DNA from: CAILHX01 sp046155285
GTDB taxonomy: Bacteria > Pseudomonadota > Gammaproteobacteria > Burkholderiales > Methylophilaceae
Assembly (NCBI GenBank): GCA_046155285.1
Contig: JBJXEA010000001.1
Span: 1 to 64,000 of the forward strand
Reading direction: 5' to 3'
DNA: 64,000 bases
The notes beneath the pieces are model-generated. The model had not been told where the DNA came from. It did not search any database and saw only the letters and a program-made list of their open reading frames with translations. The position numbers and the translations under genes are program-made. Below, piece by piece: positions 7,643 through 15,558 of the stretch (positions within the stretch are counted from its first letter, which is position 1; each line of letters opens with the position of its first letter).

Positions 7643-9750
7643 GCGATGCGTTCCCAGACCGAGACTTCGGCCAAAGTATGCTGAAATTTACGCTTGGTTT
7701 CACGAATCACAAACGCGACTTCCAGCGGTTCTTGCACCAAGCGGAAGTGATTTCCCAGCAACAGTTTCAAGCCGTCTAGCGTGGTGAAATTCTCACCATC
7801 TTTTTTATAAGCGCCTATCCATTCCTCACGCCGTGTATGCTCTTCCAGCCAAGTATAGGGCGAGGTAATCATGAGCAGTCCGCCCAGATTAAGCCGCTCG
7901 TGGATGGTCGAGAGGAATTTTGCAGGGCTGTACAGCCGGTCTATGAGATTGGCCGCCAGAATAAAATCGTAGCCGGTCAATGGTGGCTTGAGGTTGCAGG
8001 CATCGCCTTGATAGAACTCAACCTTGTGACGCACATCTTCCAAACCCAGATTCGCTAATGTACGCTCATGATAAGAGCGCAGCTCGCCCTCATCCGTTAA
8101 GGTATAGCGCATCACCCCTTGCTCGGCCAATTGCACACCCAGTCCGATGAAACGTGCCGAAAAATCTACGCCCGTCACTTGATCAAAATGCCGTGCCAGC
8201 TCAAATGTGGCGCGGCCAGTGGCACAACCAAGGTCTAGTGCGCGTTGTGCTGGTTTATTTCCCATGGCAGTAATCGCCAGCTGTGCGAGTGTCTTGGGGA
8301 AATTAGGCACGCCAAAATAGGTTTCGCCGTAATGGAACTCGGCATATTCTGAAAGCAGTTTATCCGTTTCGTAGACTGAAGAAACCGTCACCGCTGGCGC
8401 ATCTGCCACTACATAACGGAAACCTGCATACTGGAAGAAATGACGGCGAAAAGCATAACGTGCGCTTTTGATAGCCTCATTGCCACAAGACGCCCAGCTG
8501 CCACCCTTGAGCAGATTGTGGCGGTTATCAAAAGTGGGCGCGGTGAAGTCGTCATAGAGCGGATGCACCTCAAACCCTTCAAACGGGTAGATGGGTGTTT
8601 CTGTCCATTGCCAGACGTTACCCACTAAGTCAAAAAACTCACCGTGCTGAAATTCATTGACTGGGCAAGGCGATGCCCAGTGGTCTAAATGCAGATTAGC
8701 GTTGGCCTTTTCAGAGCCGATTTCTTCAACCCTGCTGGCCTCGTATAAACGATACCACTCGTCTTCACTCGGCAGCCTGATTGGCTGCCCGGTTTGCTCG
8801 GCCTTCCAGTTGCAGAAAGCCTTGGCTTCGTGATAATTGACCTCCACCGGCCAATCCCAAGGCATGGCAAGCTCCTCAGTCAGCAAACGCAAACGCCAAC
8901 TTTCACCTGCTTGAACCCAAAAAGTTGGATGCTGTGCCTTGGCGTAGTTTTTCCATTCACGCCCTTCTTCTTCCCAATGCACATCCGAAGCGTAACCATC
9001 GGCTTCAACGAAAGGCAAAAATTCGCTATTGCTGACTAGGAATTGCGCAGCTTGGAAGGCCGAAACATCGCCCACATGACGGCCATATTCATTGTCCCAG
9101 CCATAATAAGCATCACTTTTGTCTTTACCCAAAGTCACCGTACCAGCGGCGATGTCAATCAATGTATTTTGTGGTGCAAGCCCAGTTTTTCGGCAGGGTT
9201 GCCAATTGGGATGCGGCTTGACCAGCGCCAGCGATTGTTGCCGAATCAGTACTGACGAGGTTTCCAAGTGGATGCGCTCATGCTCAATGCCCATCACAAT
9301 CGGCCACCAAGCGTTATCCCAATCTATCGGCAGCGTTAAAGGAAGCGTGTCAATCAGCTCCAACACGGCGGCACGCACCAGGTCACGATACGCCTGCACT
9401 TCGCTAGGTTTAGGCCAGTCATAACTGCCGTCATTGAGATCATCCCAACTCATCTCATCCACGCCCACCGCAAACATGGATTCAAATTTCAGATTGATGC
9501 GCTGCTTCAACAACCCGGCCAGCACCAGCTTGTTCAGAAAGAAAGTAGCGGTATGCCCATAGTAGAAAATCAATGGATGACGCAGCGAGATAGGCTTTAT
9601 CCACCAAGCGTCATTGCCATTAAGTGTTTGAAACAGTTCTTCGTAGCGATCGAAAGTCGCCAGAAAATAGTCGCGGATTTGCTGGCGAAGACATTCGGCA
9701 TCAGTGCCAGCAAGACTCAAAGTGCGGGGGAAAAGTTTAGATTTCATCAT
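7639..9750 (-). CDS. ovoA: OvoA: 5-histidylcysteine sulfoxide synthase / 5-thiohistidine N-methyltransferase
   Basis: A 703-residue three-part enzyme that opens ovothiol A synthesis from histidine, cysteine and O2. The N-terminal DinB-like part carries GHTATFF (65-71) and the iron-ligand pattern HX3HXE (H157, H161, E163). The middle FGE-sulfatase/C-type-lectin part shows GNVWQWTETP (377-386) and LLKGGSWAS (413-421). The C-terminal SAM methyltransferase begins with RALDLGCATGRA (503-514) and would N-methylate the thiohistidine. Length and domain order match OvoA rather than EgtB, which lacks the methyltransferase. It is the first gene of a two-gene operon with the lyase downstream. No promoter was confidently recognised in 9751-9843. 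Confidence 0.92.
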   Translation of the reverse strand: MMKSKLFPRTLSLAGTDAECLRQQIRDYFLATFDRYEELFQTLNGNDAWWIKPISLRHPLIFYYGHTATFFLNKLVLAGLLKQRINLKFESMFAVGVDEMSWDDLNDGSYDWPKPSEVQAYRDLVRAAVLELIDTLPLTLPIDWDNAWWPIVMGIEHERIHLETSSVLIRQQSLALVKPHPNWQPCRKTGLAPQNTLIDIAAGTVTLGKDKSDAYYGWDNEYGRHVGDVSAFQAAQFLVSNSEFLPFVEADGYASDVHWEEEGREWKNYAKAQHPTFWVQAGESWRLRLLTEELAMPWDWPVEVNYHEAKAFCNWKAEQTGQPIRLPSEDEWYRLYEASRVEEIGSEKANANLHLDHWASPCPVNEFQHGEFFDLVGNVWQWTETPIYPFEGFEVHPLYDDFTAPTFDNRHNLLKGGSWASCGNEAIKSARYAFRRHFFQYAGFRYVVADAPAVTVSSVYETDKLLSEYAEFHYGETYFGVPNFPKTLAQLAITAMGNKPAQRALDLGCATGRATFELARHFDQVTGVDFSARFIGLGVQLAEQGVMRYTLTDEGELRSYHERTLANLGLEDVRHKVEFYQGDACNLKPPLTGYDFILAANLIDRLYSPAKFLSTIHERLNLGGLLMITSPYTWLEEHTRREEWIGAYKKDGENFTTLDGLKLLLGNHFRLVQEPLEVAFVIRETKRKFQHTLAEVSVWERIA

Positions 9751-9843
9751 AATAGGCGCTTGAACAATGATGGTCTGACGAACAGCTTGGCGGCAAGTTC
9801 AACTCAGAAAAGAGACTTACGGCTCCGAGATGGCTCGCAAATT

Positions 9844-9932
9844 TGGTGCCCGGGACCGGAATCGAACCGGTACGCCGTTTTCACAGCGAGGGATTTTAAG
9901 TCCCTTGTGTCTACCTATTTCACCACCCGGGC
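9844..9932 (-). tRNA. tRNA-Leu(UAA)
   Basis: On the minus strand a class II tRNA with acceptor GCCCGGG/CCCGGGC, D-arm, anticodon loop CTTAAAA (anticodon TAA), a long variable arm and T-arm GGTTCGATTCC. The CCA end is encoded (9844-9846). The long variable arm is right for leucine. It sits alone between ovoA and thyA. Confidence 0.96.
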
Positions 9933-9964
9933 TTTACTTCTAAAAGGCGCGGAATTGTATCACG

Positions 9965-10759
9965 CTACACCGCGACTGCGGCCTTGATTGGCGGATGTGG
10001 GTCGTAGTTTTCCAGCGTAAAATCTTCAAACTTGAAAGCAAAAATGTCTTGCACTTCGGCGTTGATACGCATCGTGGGCAGGCTGCGAGTTGACCTTGAT
10101 AACTGCTCCTGGGTTTGCTCTAGATGATTCAAATACAAATGCGCGTCGCCCAAAGTATGTACAAAATCACCCAATTTCAAACCGCACACTTGCGCCACCA
10201 TCATGGTCAGCAGGGCATAGGAAGCAATGTTGAATGGCACACCGAGAAAGATGTCGGCGCTGCGCTGATAAAGCTGGCACGAGAGCTTGCCGTCCGCCAC
10301 GTAGAATTGGAAAAACGCATGGCAAGGCGGAAGTTTCATCTGGTCTACGTCGGCCACATTCCACGCCGAAACAATCAAGCGCCGCGAATCAGGATTATTC
10401 TTAATCATGTTCACCACTTGGCTGATTTGGTCTATGTGCGTGCCATCCGGCTTAGGCCAGTTGCGCCACTGATAGCCATAAACCGGTCCAAGATTGCCTT
10501 TCTCATCCGCCCATTCGTCCCAAATGGACACGCCATTTTCTTGAAGGTAAGCAATGTTGGTGCTGCCCTGCAAGAACCACAGCAGCTCATGAATAATGGA
10601 TTTGAGGTGGACTTTTTTGGTGGTGAGTAGAGGAAAACCTTGTGCTAAATCGAAGCGCATTTGATAGCCGAAAACCGAGATCGTACCCGTACCGGTACGA
10701 TCTTGTTTTTTGTTGCCATATTCGAGAACGTGGCGCATTAAATCGAGGTATTGCTGCAT
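9965..10759 (-). CDS. thyA: Thymidylate synthase
   Basis: Converts dUMP and methylene-tetrahydrofolate to dTMP and dihydrofolate in the cytosol. The 264 residues are the E. coli ThyA length. The catalytic cysteine is C146 in LPPCHAFFQFYV, with RTGTGTISVFGYQMRFDL near the start and RSADIFLGVPFNIASYALL in the dUMP-binding region. The start lies 8 nt from the repeat-bounded GIY-YIG module at 10767-11118, which therefore occupies most of the thyA promoter region. No folA follows in the window. Confidence 0.97.
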   Translation of the reverse strand: MQQYLDLMRHVLEYGNKKQDRTGTGTISVFGYQMRFDLAQGFPLLTTKKVHLKSIIHELLWFLQGSTNIAYLQENGVSIWDEWADEKGNLGPVYGYQWRNWPKPDGTHIDQISQVVNMIKNNPDSRRLIVSAWNVADVDQMKLPPCHAFFQFYVADGKLSCQLYQRSADIFLGVPFNIASYALLTMMVAQVCGLKLGDFVHTLGDAHLYLNHLEQTQEQLSRSTRSLPTMRINAEVQDIFAFKFEDFTLENYDPHPPIKAAVAV

Positions 10760-10766
10760 TATCGGT

Positions 10767-10794
10767 CGTCATTCTGGCGTAGGCCAGAATCCAG
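10767..10794. repeat. 28-nt hairpin element, left boundary of the GIY-YIG module
   Basis: Stem ATTCTGGC/GCCAGAAT with a 4-nt loop. It is an inverted copy of 11091-11118 with 27 of 28 positions identical. It ends one base before the GIY-YIG stop codon (TCA at 10795-10797 on the plus strand). Confidence 0.85.
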
Positions 10795-11079
10795 TCAAGT
10801 AAGTTGAGAGTATAAATCTAGCCAGTTAGGATTCATCTGTTCAATGAGGCGAATTTTCCACATTCGCTGCCAATACTTTAGTGTTTTTTCGCGAGTAATC
10901 GCAGATAACATATTTTCATGCGCTTCATACCAAACTAAGCGGTGAACCTGATACTTCTTGGTAAATCCATCTGCAACATCGTTTTTATGCTGCCAGACCC
11001 GACTTAATAAATTAGAAGTAACCCCTATGTAAAGCGTACCGTTGCGTTCATTGGCTAAAATGTAAACGTAAGCGCCCAT
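10795..11079 (-). CDS. Small GIY-YIG nuclease domain protein
   Basis: A 94-residue stand-alone GIY-YIG domain: AYVYILANERNGTLYIGVT carries the paired motifs, followed by R26-type VWQHKND, GFTKKYQVHRLVWYE and a C-terminal helix with EKTLKYWQR. Small proteins of this group are annotated as UPF0213/YhbQ-like or as excinuclease C-type domains; their cellular role is poorly defined. The gene is the only content of a 352-bp segment bounded by inverted 28-nt hairpins and wedged between thyA and thrC. The repeats touch its stop codon on one side and lie 11 nt beyond its start on the other, suggesting a mobile or repeat-associated gene. Confidence 0.85.
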   Translation of the reverse strand: MGAYVYILANERNGTLYIGVTSNLLSRVWQHKNDVADGFTKKYQVHRLVWYEAHENMLSAITREKTLKYWQRMWKIRLIEQMNPNWLDLYSQLT

Positions 11080-11090
11080 AATTGGCTCGG

Positions 11091-11118
11091 CTGGATTCTG
11101 GCCTGCGCCAGAATGACG
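11091..11118. repeat. 28-nt hairpin element, right boundary of the GIY-YIG module
   Basis: Inverted partner of 10767-10794, with one mismatch in 28. Its edge lies one base from the thrC stop codon (11120-11122). Being self-complementary, it could also act as a factor-independent terminator-like hairpin for thrC. Confidence 0.85.
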
Positions 11119-11119
11119 G

Positions 11120-12541
11120 CTAAGTGTGACTCACGACAAACTGTTTCACCGCTTCCACATCCACCTCCATCACCTCGCTTCGCTGTGGCAGCTTTTCCAA
11201 ACCTTCCAACTCTTTGGGACGCCCCGGAACCACACCCAAAGCCTCTTTGATGGCATCTTCAAACTTTAGCGGCAGCGCAGTTTCTAGCACAATCATAGGC
11301 ACGTTGTCATCAAGCTGCTCTAGCGCCACTTTCAAACCGTCAGCGGTATGCGGGTCTATCGCCACGCCGTACTTTTTGTAGGTATCGCGTATGGTTTTCA
11401 TGCGGCTGTCGTGGTTGCTGCTGCCGGAAACAAAGCCGTAATCAGCCACTTTTTTCATTAAATCTTTCAGATCAAACTCGCCGCCTTGATCCACGCTGGC
11501 CCACAGTTCGCGCATCTTGGCGGCATCGTGCCCGACCAAATCGAACACGAAGCGCTCAAAGTTGGAGGCCTTGCTGATGTCCATAGACGGGCTGGAGGTG
11601 TGAAAAGTGTGCGTCGCACTTCTGGGGCGATATACGCCGGTTTTGAAGAACTCGTCCAGCACGTCGTTTTCATTGGTGGCGACCACCAGATGGCGTATCG
11701 GCAAGCCCATCATGCGCGCCACATGCCCAGCACAGACGTTGCCAAAATTACCCGATGGCACGGCAAAATCAACCTGTTCGCCATTGTTTTTGGTGACGGC
11801 AAAATAGCCTTTGAAGTAGTACACCACTTGCGCGGCAACGCGGCCCCAATTGATGGAGTTCACCGCACCGATTTTGTATTCTCGCTTGAACTTGGCATCG
11901 TTGGACACCGCTTTGACGATGTCCTGACAGTCATCAAACACGCCTTTGACGGCGATGTTGAAGATATTGGGATCGTTCAGGCTGAACATCTGCGCGGTTT
12001 GAAATCGACTCATTTTTTCATGCGGCGACAGCATAAACACGCGTATGCCTTTTTTGCCGCGCATGGCGTATTCGGCGGATGAACCGGTGTCCCCAGAGGT
12101 TGCGCCCAATATATTTGTGGTCTGTCCCCTTTTAGCTAGTACGTACTCGAACAAGTTGCCGAGTAGCTGCATCGCCATGTCCTTAAACGCCAGCGTGGGG
12201 CCGTTGGAGAGTGAGAGCAGGTGCAGGTCTTTTTCTAAAGTGAACACGGGAGTGATGTCGTCGCTGCTTTGGCCTTCGCAGGCGAAGCCAAACACCTCGG
12301 AGGTGTAGGTTTTGTCTATCAATGCTTTAAGGTCGTCGGGCGGAATGTCGTCCATAAACAGAGACAGCACGGCAAAAGCCAAATCCCGATAATTCATGCC
12401 GCGCATGGCTTTCAGCTCGGCTTTGCTGACTTGCGGATAGCTTTTTGGCATGTATAAACCGCCGTCAGGTGCTAAGCCGCCGAGCAAAATGTCGCTAAAA
12501 TTTAATGCTGGCGAATCGCCACGGGTGCTGATGTATTTCAT
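11120..12541 (-). CDS. thrC: Threonine synthase
   Basis: PLP enzyme converting O-phosphohomoserine to threonine. The 473 residues match the longer gamma/beta-type family. The N-terminus MKYISTRGD is typical, the Schiff-base lysine is K120 in LSNGPTLAFKDMAMQLLG, and the phosphate-binding GATSGDTGSSAEYAM is at 146-160. It overlaps hom by 4 nt in a hom-thrC operon. Residues 137-143 (KRGQTTN) are encoded by the dispersed 14-mer AGGGGACAGACCAC (12117-12130), using AGG and GGA codons in an otherwise ordinary, uninterrupted frame. Confidence 0.97.
   Translation of the reverse strand: MKYISTRGDSPALNFSDILLGGLAPDGGLYMPKSYPQVSKAELKAMRGMNYRDLAFAVLSLFMDDIPPDDLKALIDKTYTSEVFGFACEGQSSDDITPVFTLEKDLHLLSLSNGPTLAFKDMAMQLLGNLFEYVLAKRGQTTNILGATSGDTGSSAEYAMRGKKGIRVFMLSPHEKMSRFQTAQMFSLNDPNIFNIAVKGVFDDCQDIVKAVSNDAKFKREYKIGAVNSINWGRVAAQVVYYFKGYFAVTKNNGEQVDFAVPSGNFGNVCAGHVARMMGLPIRHLVVATNENDVLDEFFKTGVYRPRSATHTFHTSSPSMDISKASNFERFVFDLVGHDAAKMRELWASVDQGGEFDLKDLMKKVADYGFVSGSSNHDSRMKTIRDTYKKYGVAIDPHTADGLKVALEQLDDNVPMIVLETALPLKFEDAIKEALGVVPGRPKELEGLEKLPQRSEVMEVDVEAVKQFVVSHT
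12117..12130 (-). repeat. Dispersed 14-mer AGGGGACAGACCAC inside thrC
   Basis: Minus-strand copy in frame with thrC, encoding the centre of KRGQTTN. The same 14-mer is intergenic elsewhere in the window (36119-36132 and the 41208-41259 palindrome). Confidence 0.7.
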
Positions 12542-13851
12542 TTGCCTAATTCTTCCATCCTGATTCGCGTCACTTTGCCCGAAATCGCGGGCAATGCTTC
12601 AATCTTGACAATGGCTTGATTAATATTTTTCTCCACCGTAATGTGCGTCAAAATCACAATGTCGGCTTCAGTTTCGTTATCCGCCGGTTCTTTTTGCATC
12701 ATGGCGTCAATCGAAATCTGCAAATCGCCCAAAATGCGCGTGACTTCGGCCAGCACGCCGGGTTTATCCAGTGCGCGCAAGCGCAAATAATAAGCGCTAC
12801 GCACTTCATCCATAGGCAAAATAGCTAGGTCAGAAAGCTGGTCAGGCTGAAAAGCCAGATGCGGTACGCGTTGGTGCGGATCGGCGGTGGCCATGCGCGT
12901 CACATCCACCAGATCCGCCACCACTGAGCTACCGGTGGGTTCAGCGCCAGCGCCAGCCCCGTAATATAGTGTTGGGCCAACCGCATCGCCCTTCACCAGC
13001 ACGGCGTTCATTGCGCCATTTACGTTGGCAATGAGCCTCTTTTCGGGAATCAAGGTCGGATGCACGCGCAATTCAACACCAGCATCCGTGCGCTTGGTGA
13101 TGCCCAGCAGCTTCACCCGATAGCCCAATTCTTCGGCGTATTTGATGTCGGTCGCGGCGAGCTTGGTGATGCCCTCGGTATAGACTTTGTCGAACTGCAT
13201 GGGGATGCCGAAACCTATCGCAGCCAGTATCATCAGCTTGTGCGCCGCGTCTATGCCTTCCACGTCAAAAGTTGGGTCGGCTTCAGCGTAGCCTAGGTCT
13301 TGTGCCTGCTTCAACACATCGGCAAACGCCAAGCCTTTTTCACGCATCTCGCTGAGGATGAAGTTAGTCGTACCGTTGATGATGCCAGCGATCCACTCGA
13401 TGCGGTTCGCAGCCAAGCCTTCACGCACCGCCTTGATGATGGGGATACCACCCGCAACAGCCGCCTCAAACGCAACGATTACGCCTTTTTTTTGCGCGGC
13501 GGCGAAAATTTCGTTGCCATGCAAAGCCAGCAGCGCCTTGTTCGCAGTGACCACATGCTTGCCGTTTTCTATGGCTTTCAGCACCAAGTCTTTCGCCAGC
13601 GTGGTGCCGCCAATCAGCTCCACGACAATATCCACATTGGGGTCATTGACCACGAAAAACGCGTCGTCAGTCACCTCCACTGCGCCGCCAGTGACTTGTT
13701 TGGCAAGCGCCAAATTCTTATCCGCCACTTTGACGATGTTGATGGTGCGACCAGCGCGACGCGTGATTTCCTGTTGATTGCGCGTGAGCACCGTCCAGGT
13801 GCCGCCGCCGACAGTGCCGATGCCTAAAAGACCTACATTGATTGGTTTCAT
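12538..13851 (-). CDS. hom: Homoserine dehydrogenase
   Basis: Reduces aspartate semialdehyde to homoserine for threonine and methionine synthesis. The 437 residues have an N-terminal NAD(P)-binding GLLGIGTVGGGTW (8-20), the catalytic domain with GIINGTTNFILSEM and GYAEADPTFDVEGIDAAHKL, and a C-terminal ACT domain from about 347 (YYLRLRALDKPGVLAEVTRI), which normally gives threonine feedback control. It is first in the hom-thrC operon. The AT-rich leader contains a duplicated TAGTCGTTAGT. Confidence 0.97.
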   Translation of the reverse strand: MKPINVGLLGIGTVGGGTWTVLTRNQQEITRRAGRTINIVKVADKNLALAKQVTGGAVEVTDDAFFVVNDPNVDIVVELIGGTTLAKDLVLKAIENGKHVVTANKALLALHGNEIFAAAQKKGVIVAFEAAVAGGIPIIKAVREGLAANRIEWIAGIINGTTNFILSEMREKGLAFADVLKQAQDLGYAEADPTFDVEGIDAAHKLMILAAIGFGIPMQFDKVYTEGITKLAATDIKYAEELGYRVKLLGITKRTDAGVELRVHPTLIPEKRLIANVNGAMNAVLVKGDAVGPTLYYGAGAGAEPTGSSVVADLVDVTRMATADPHQRVPHLAFQPDQLSDLAILPMDEVRSAYYLRLRALDKPGVLAEVTRILGDLQISIDAMMQKEPADNETEADIVILTHITVEKNINQAIVKIEALPAISGKVTRIRMEELGK

Positions 13852-13856
13852 GAAAA

Positions 13857-13888
13857 TAGTCGTTAGTAGATAGTGGGTAGTCGTTAGT
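13857..13888. repeat. Short direct repeat upstream of hom
   Basis: TAGTCGTTAGT occurs at 13857-13867 and 13878-13888 (21-bp step) with the related TAGTAGATAGTGGG between. This low-complexity sequence occupies most of the 41-bp hom-alaA spacer. Confidence 0.6.
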
Positions 13889-13892
13889 TTTT

Positions 13893-15167
13893 TTAGTTGC
13901 CGTGCTTTTTGCGATACTGCTCCAAGAACCGCGCAATACGGCTCATGGCCTCGGTCAAATCGTCCGCATTGGGCAAAAATACCACGCGGAAATGATCCGG
14001 CGTTTTCCAGTTAAACCCCGTGCCTTGTACTAGCAACACCTTTTCTTCCAGGAGTAAATCCAGAATAAATTGCTGGTCGTCCTGAATCGGATAAATCTTG
14101 GGGTCTAGCTTGGGGAATAGATACATCGCGGCTTTGGGTTTGACGCAAGTCACGCCGGGAAGCGCCGTCAACAACTCATAAGCCAAGTCGCGCTGTTTGC
14201 ATAATCTGCCGGTAGGCGCGACCAAGTCGTTGATGCTCTGATAACCGCCCAGCGCGGTTTGGATGGCGAACTGCCCCGGCACATTAGCGCACAAGCGCAT
14301 CGAGGCCAGCATGTTCAGACCTTCCACATAATCCGCCGCGCGTTTTTTGTCGCCCGATACCACCATCCACCCAGCGCGATATCCGCAAGTACGGTAGTTT
14401 TTCGACAACCCGTTAAACGTCACCATCACTACGTCATCCGCCAGCGAGGCAATGGAGGTATGCGTGTGGCCGTCATACAGCACTTTGTCGTAAATTTCAT
14501 CGGCGAAAATAATCAGCCCGTGATGCCGCGCAATCTCGATAATCCCCTGCAAAATTTCCGGCGGATACAGCGCACCTGTGGGGTTGTTGGGGTTGATAAT
14601 GACGATGCCGCGCGAGTTGGCGGTGATTTTGGACTCGATGTCCTTGAGGTCGGGCAACCAGCCGGAATCCTCGTCACAAATATAATGCCGCGGTGCGCCG
14701 CCAGCCAAGGTCACCGCCGCCGTCCACAACGGATAATCCGGTGCTGGCACCAGAATCTGATCACCATTGTTGAGCAAAGCCTGCATCGCCATCACAATGA
14801 GTTCAGAAACGCCGTTGCCGATAATGATGTCGTCTATATGCACGCCGGCGATGTGCTTGGACTGCGTCTGGTGCATGATGGCCTTGCGCGCGGCAAACAG
14901 GCCTTTGGATTCGCTATAACCCGACGCATCCGGCAGATTGTGGATCACATCCTGCACAATCTCCTCCGGCGCCTCAAAGCCAAACGGCGCGGGATTGCCA
15001 ATATTCAGCTTGATAATACGATGCCCGTCCTCCTCCATCTGCTTGGCGTGCGCCAGCACCGGACCACGGATGTCGTAGCAGACGTTATTGAGCTTGGTTG
15101 ACTTGAGTATGGGTTCCACGAGGCTTAGCCGACTTAATAAAGTGTGGTATTTTACTTGGAAAGCCAC
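13893..15167 (-). CDS. alaA: Alanine-synthesising aminotransferase (AlaA-like)
   Basis: Fold-type I PLP aminotransferase, closely similar in pattern to E. coli AlaA (pyruvate/glutamate transamination). Seen are NVCYDIRGPVLAHAKQ (28-43), KLNIGNPAPFGFEAP (53-67), NPNNPTGAL (192-200) and FNGLSKNYRT with lysine K256. The longest frame starts at GTG 15167 (424 residues), but family members begin near residue 17, so GTG 15119 is an alternative; neither has a strong ribosome-binding site. Its start is only 13 nt (or 61 nt) from the divergent Mth938-like gene. Upstream of the hom-thrC genes in transcription, it may be co-transcribed with them. Confidence 0.9.
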   Translation of the reverse strand: MAFQVKYHTLLSRLSLVEPILKSTKLNNVCYDIRGPVLAHAKQMEEDGHRIIKLNIGNPAPFGFEAPEEIVQDVIHNLPDASGYSESKGLFAARKAIMHQTQSKHIAGVHIDDIIIGNGVSELIVMAMQALLNNGDQILVPAPDYPLWTAAVTLAGGAPRHYICDEDSGWLPDLKDIESKITANSRGIVIINPNNPTGALYPPEILQGIIEIARHHGLIIFADEIYDKVLYDGHTHTSIASLADDVVMVTFNGLSKNYRTCGYRAGWMVVSGDKKRAADYVEGLNMLASMRLCANVPGQFAIQTALGGYQSINDLVAPTGRLCKQRDLAYELLTALPGVTCVKPKAAMYLFPKLDPKIYPIQDDQQFILDLLLEEKVLLVQGTGFNWKTPDHFRVVFLPNADDLTEAMSRIARFLEQYRKKHGN

Positions 15168-15180
15168 TCAACCGTAAGCC

Positions 15181-15546
15181 ATGAAACTACATCTCGCCAA
15201 CGCCGAAGGTCAAAACCTCATCACCGGTCACGGTGCTGGTTGGGTGCAAATAAACCAAACCCGCGTCGAACATAGCCTGATAGTCACCCCAGAACAGCTT
15301 ATCGAGTGGACAGTCAGCAGTTTTGAAGCGCTCACCGCAGCGCATTTTTCAGCGCTGGCCGCACTCAAGCCAGAAATCGTGCTGCTGGGTACCGGTGCAA
15401 AAATCCGCTTTCCTCATCCCAGTCTTAGCCACAGCCTGATAGATTTAGGTATAGGTGTGGAGTGCATGGATACCGGTGCCGCTTGTCGTACTTACAACAT
15501 TTTGATGAGTGAAGGGCGGAGTGTGGCGGTGGCGTTGATTGTGTAG
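15181..15546 (+). CDS. Mth938-like (DUF498) domain protein
   Basis: A 121-residue single-domain protein of the Mth938/Xcc1710 family, related to mitochondrial complex I assembly factor NDUFAF3. The pattern includes VNQTRVEHSLIVTPEQLIEW, PEIVLLGTGAKIRFP and a C-terminal GIGVECMDTGAACRTYNIL segment with two cysteines. Bacterial roles are not established. It is monocistronic and divergent from alaA; its end is 12 nt from the convergent nitrilase gene. Confidence 0.85.
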   Translation: MKLHLANAEGQNLITGHGAGWVQINQTRVEHSLIVTPEQLIEWTVSSFEALTAAHFSALAALKPEIVLLGTGAKIRFPHPSLSHSLIDLGIGVECMDTGAACRTYNILMSEGRSVAVALIV

Positions 15547-15558
15547 AAACGTGAGAAT

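Noticed and set aside
10595..10772. 61-codon minus-strand frame at the start of thyA
   Set aside because: Out-of-frame overlap with the thyA N-terminus, no family pattern.
11080..13892. Threonine attenuator or riboswitch for hom-thrC
   Set aside because: The 41-nt leader between alaA and hom has no Thr/Ile-rich leader peptide or riboswitch-like fold.
14259..15101. 280-codon plus-strand frame
   Set aside because: Antisense shadow of alaA; His/Arg-rich composition and no family pattern, while the minus strand encodes a full aminotransferase.
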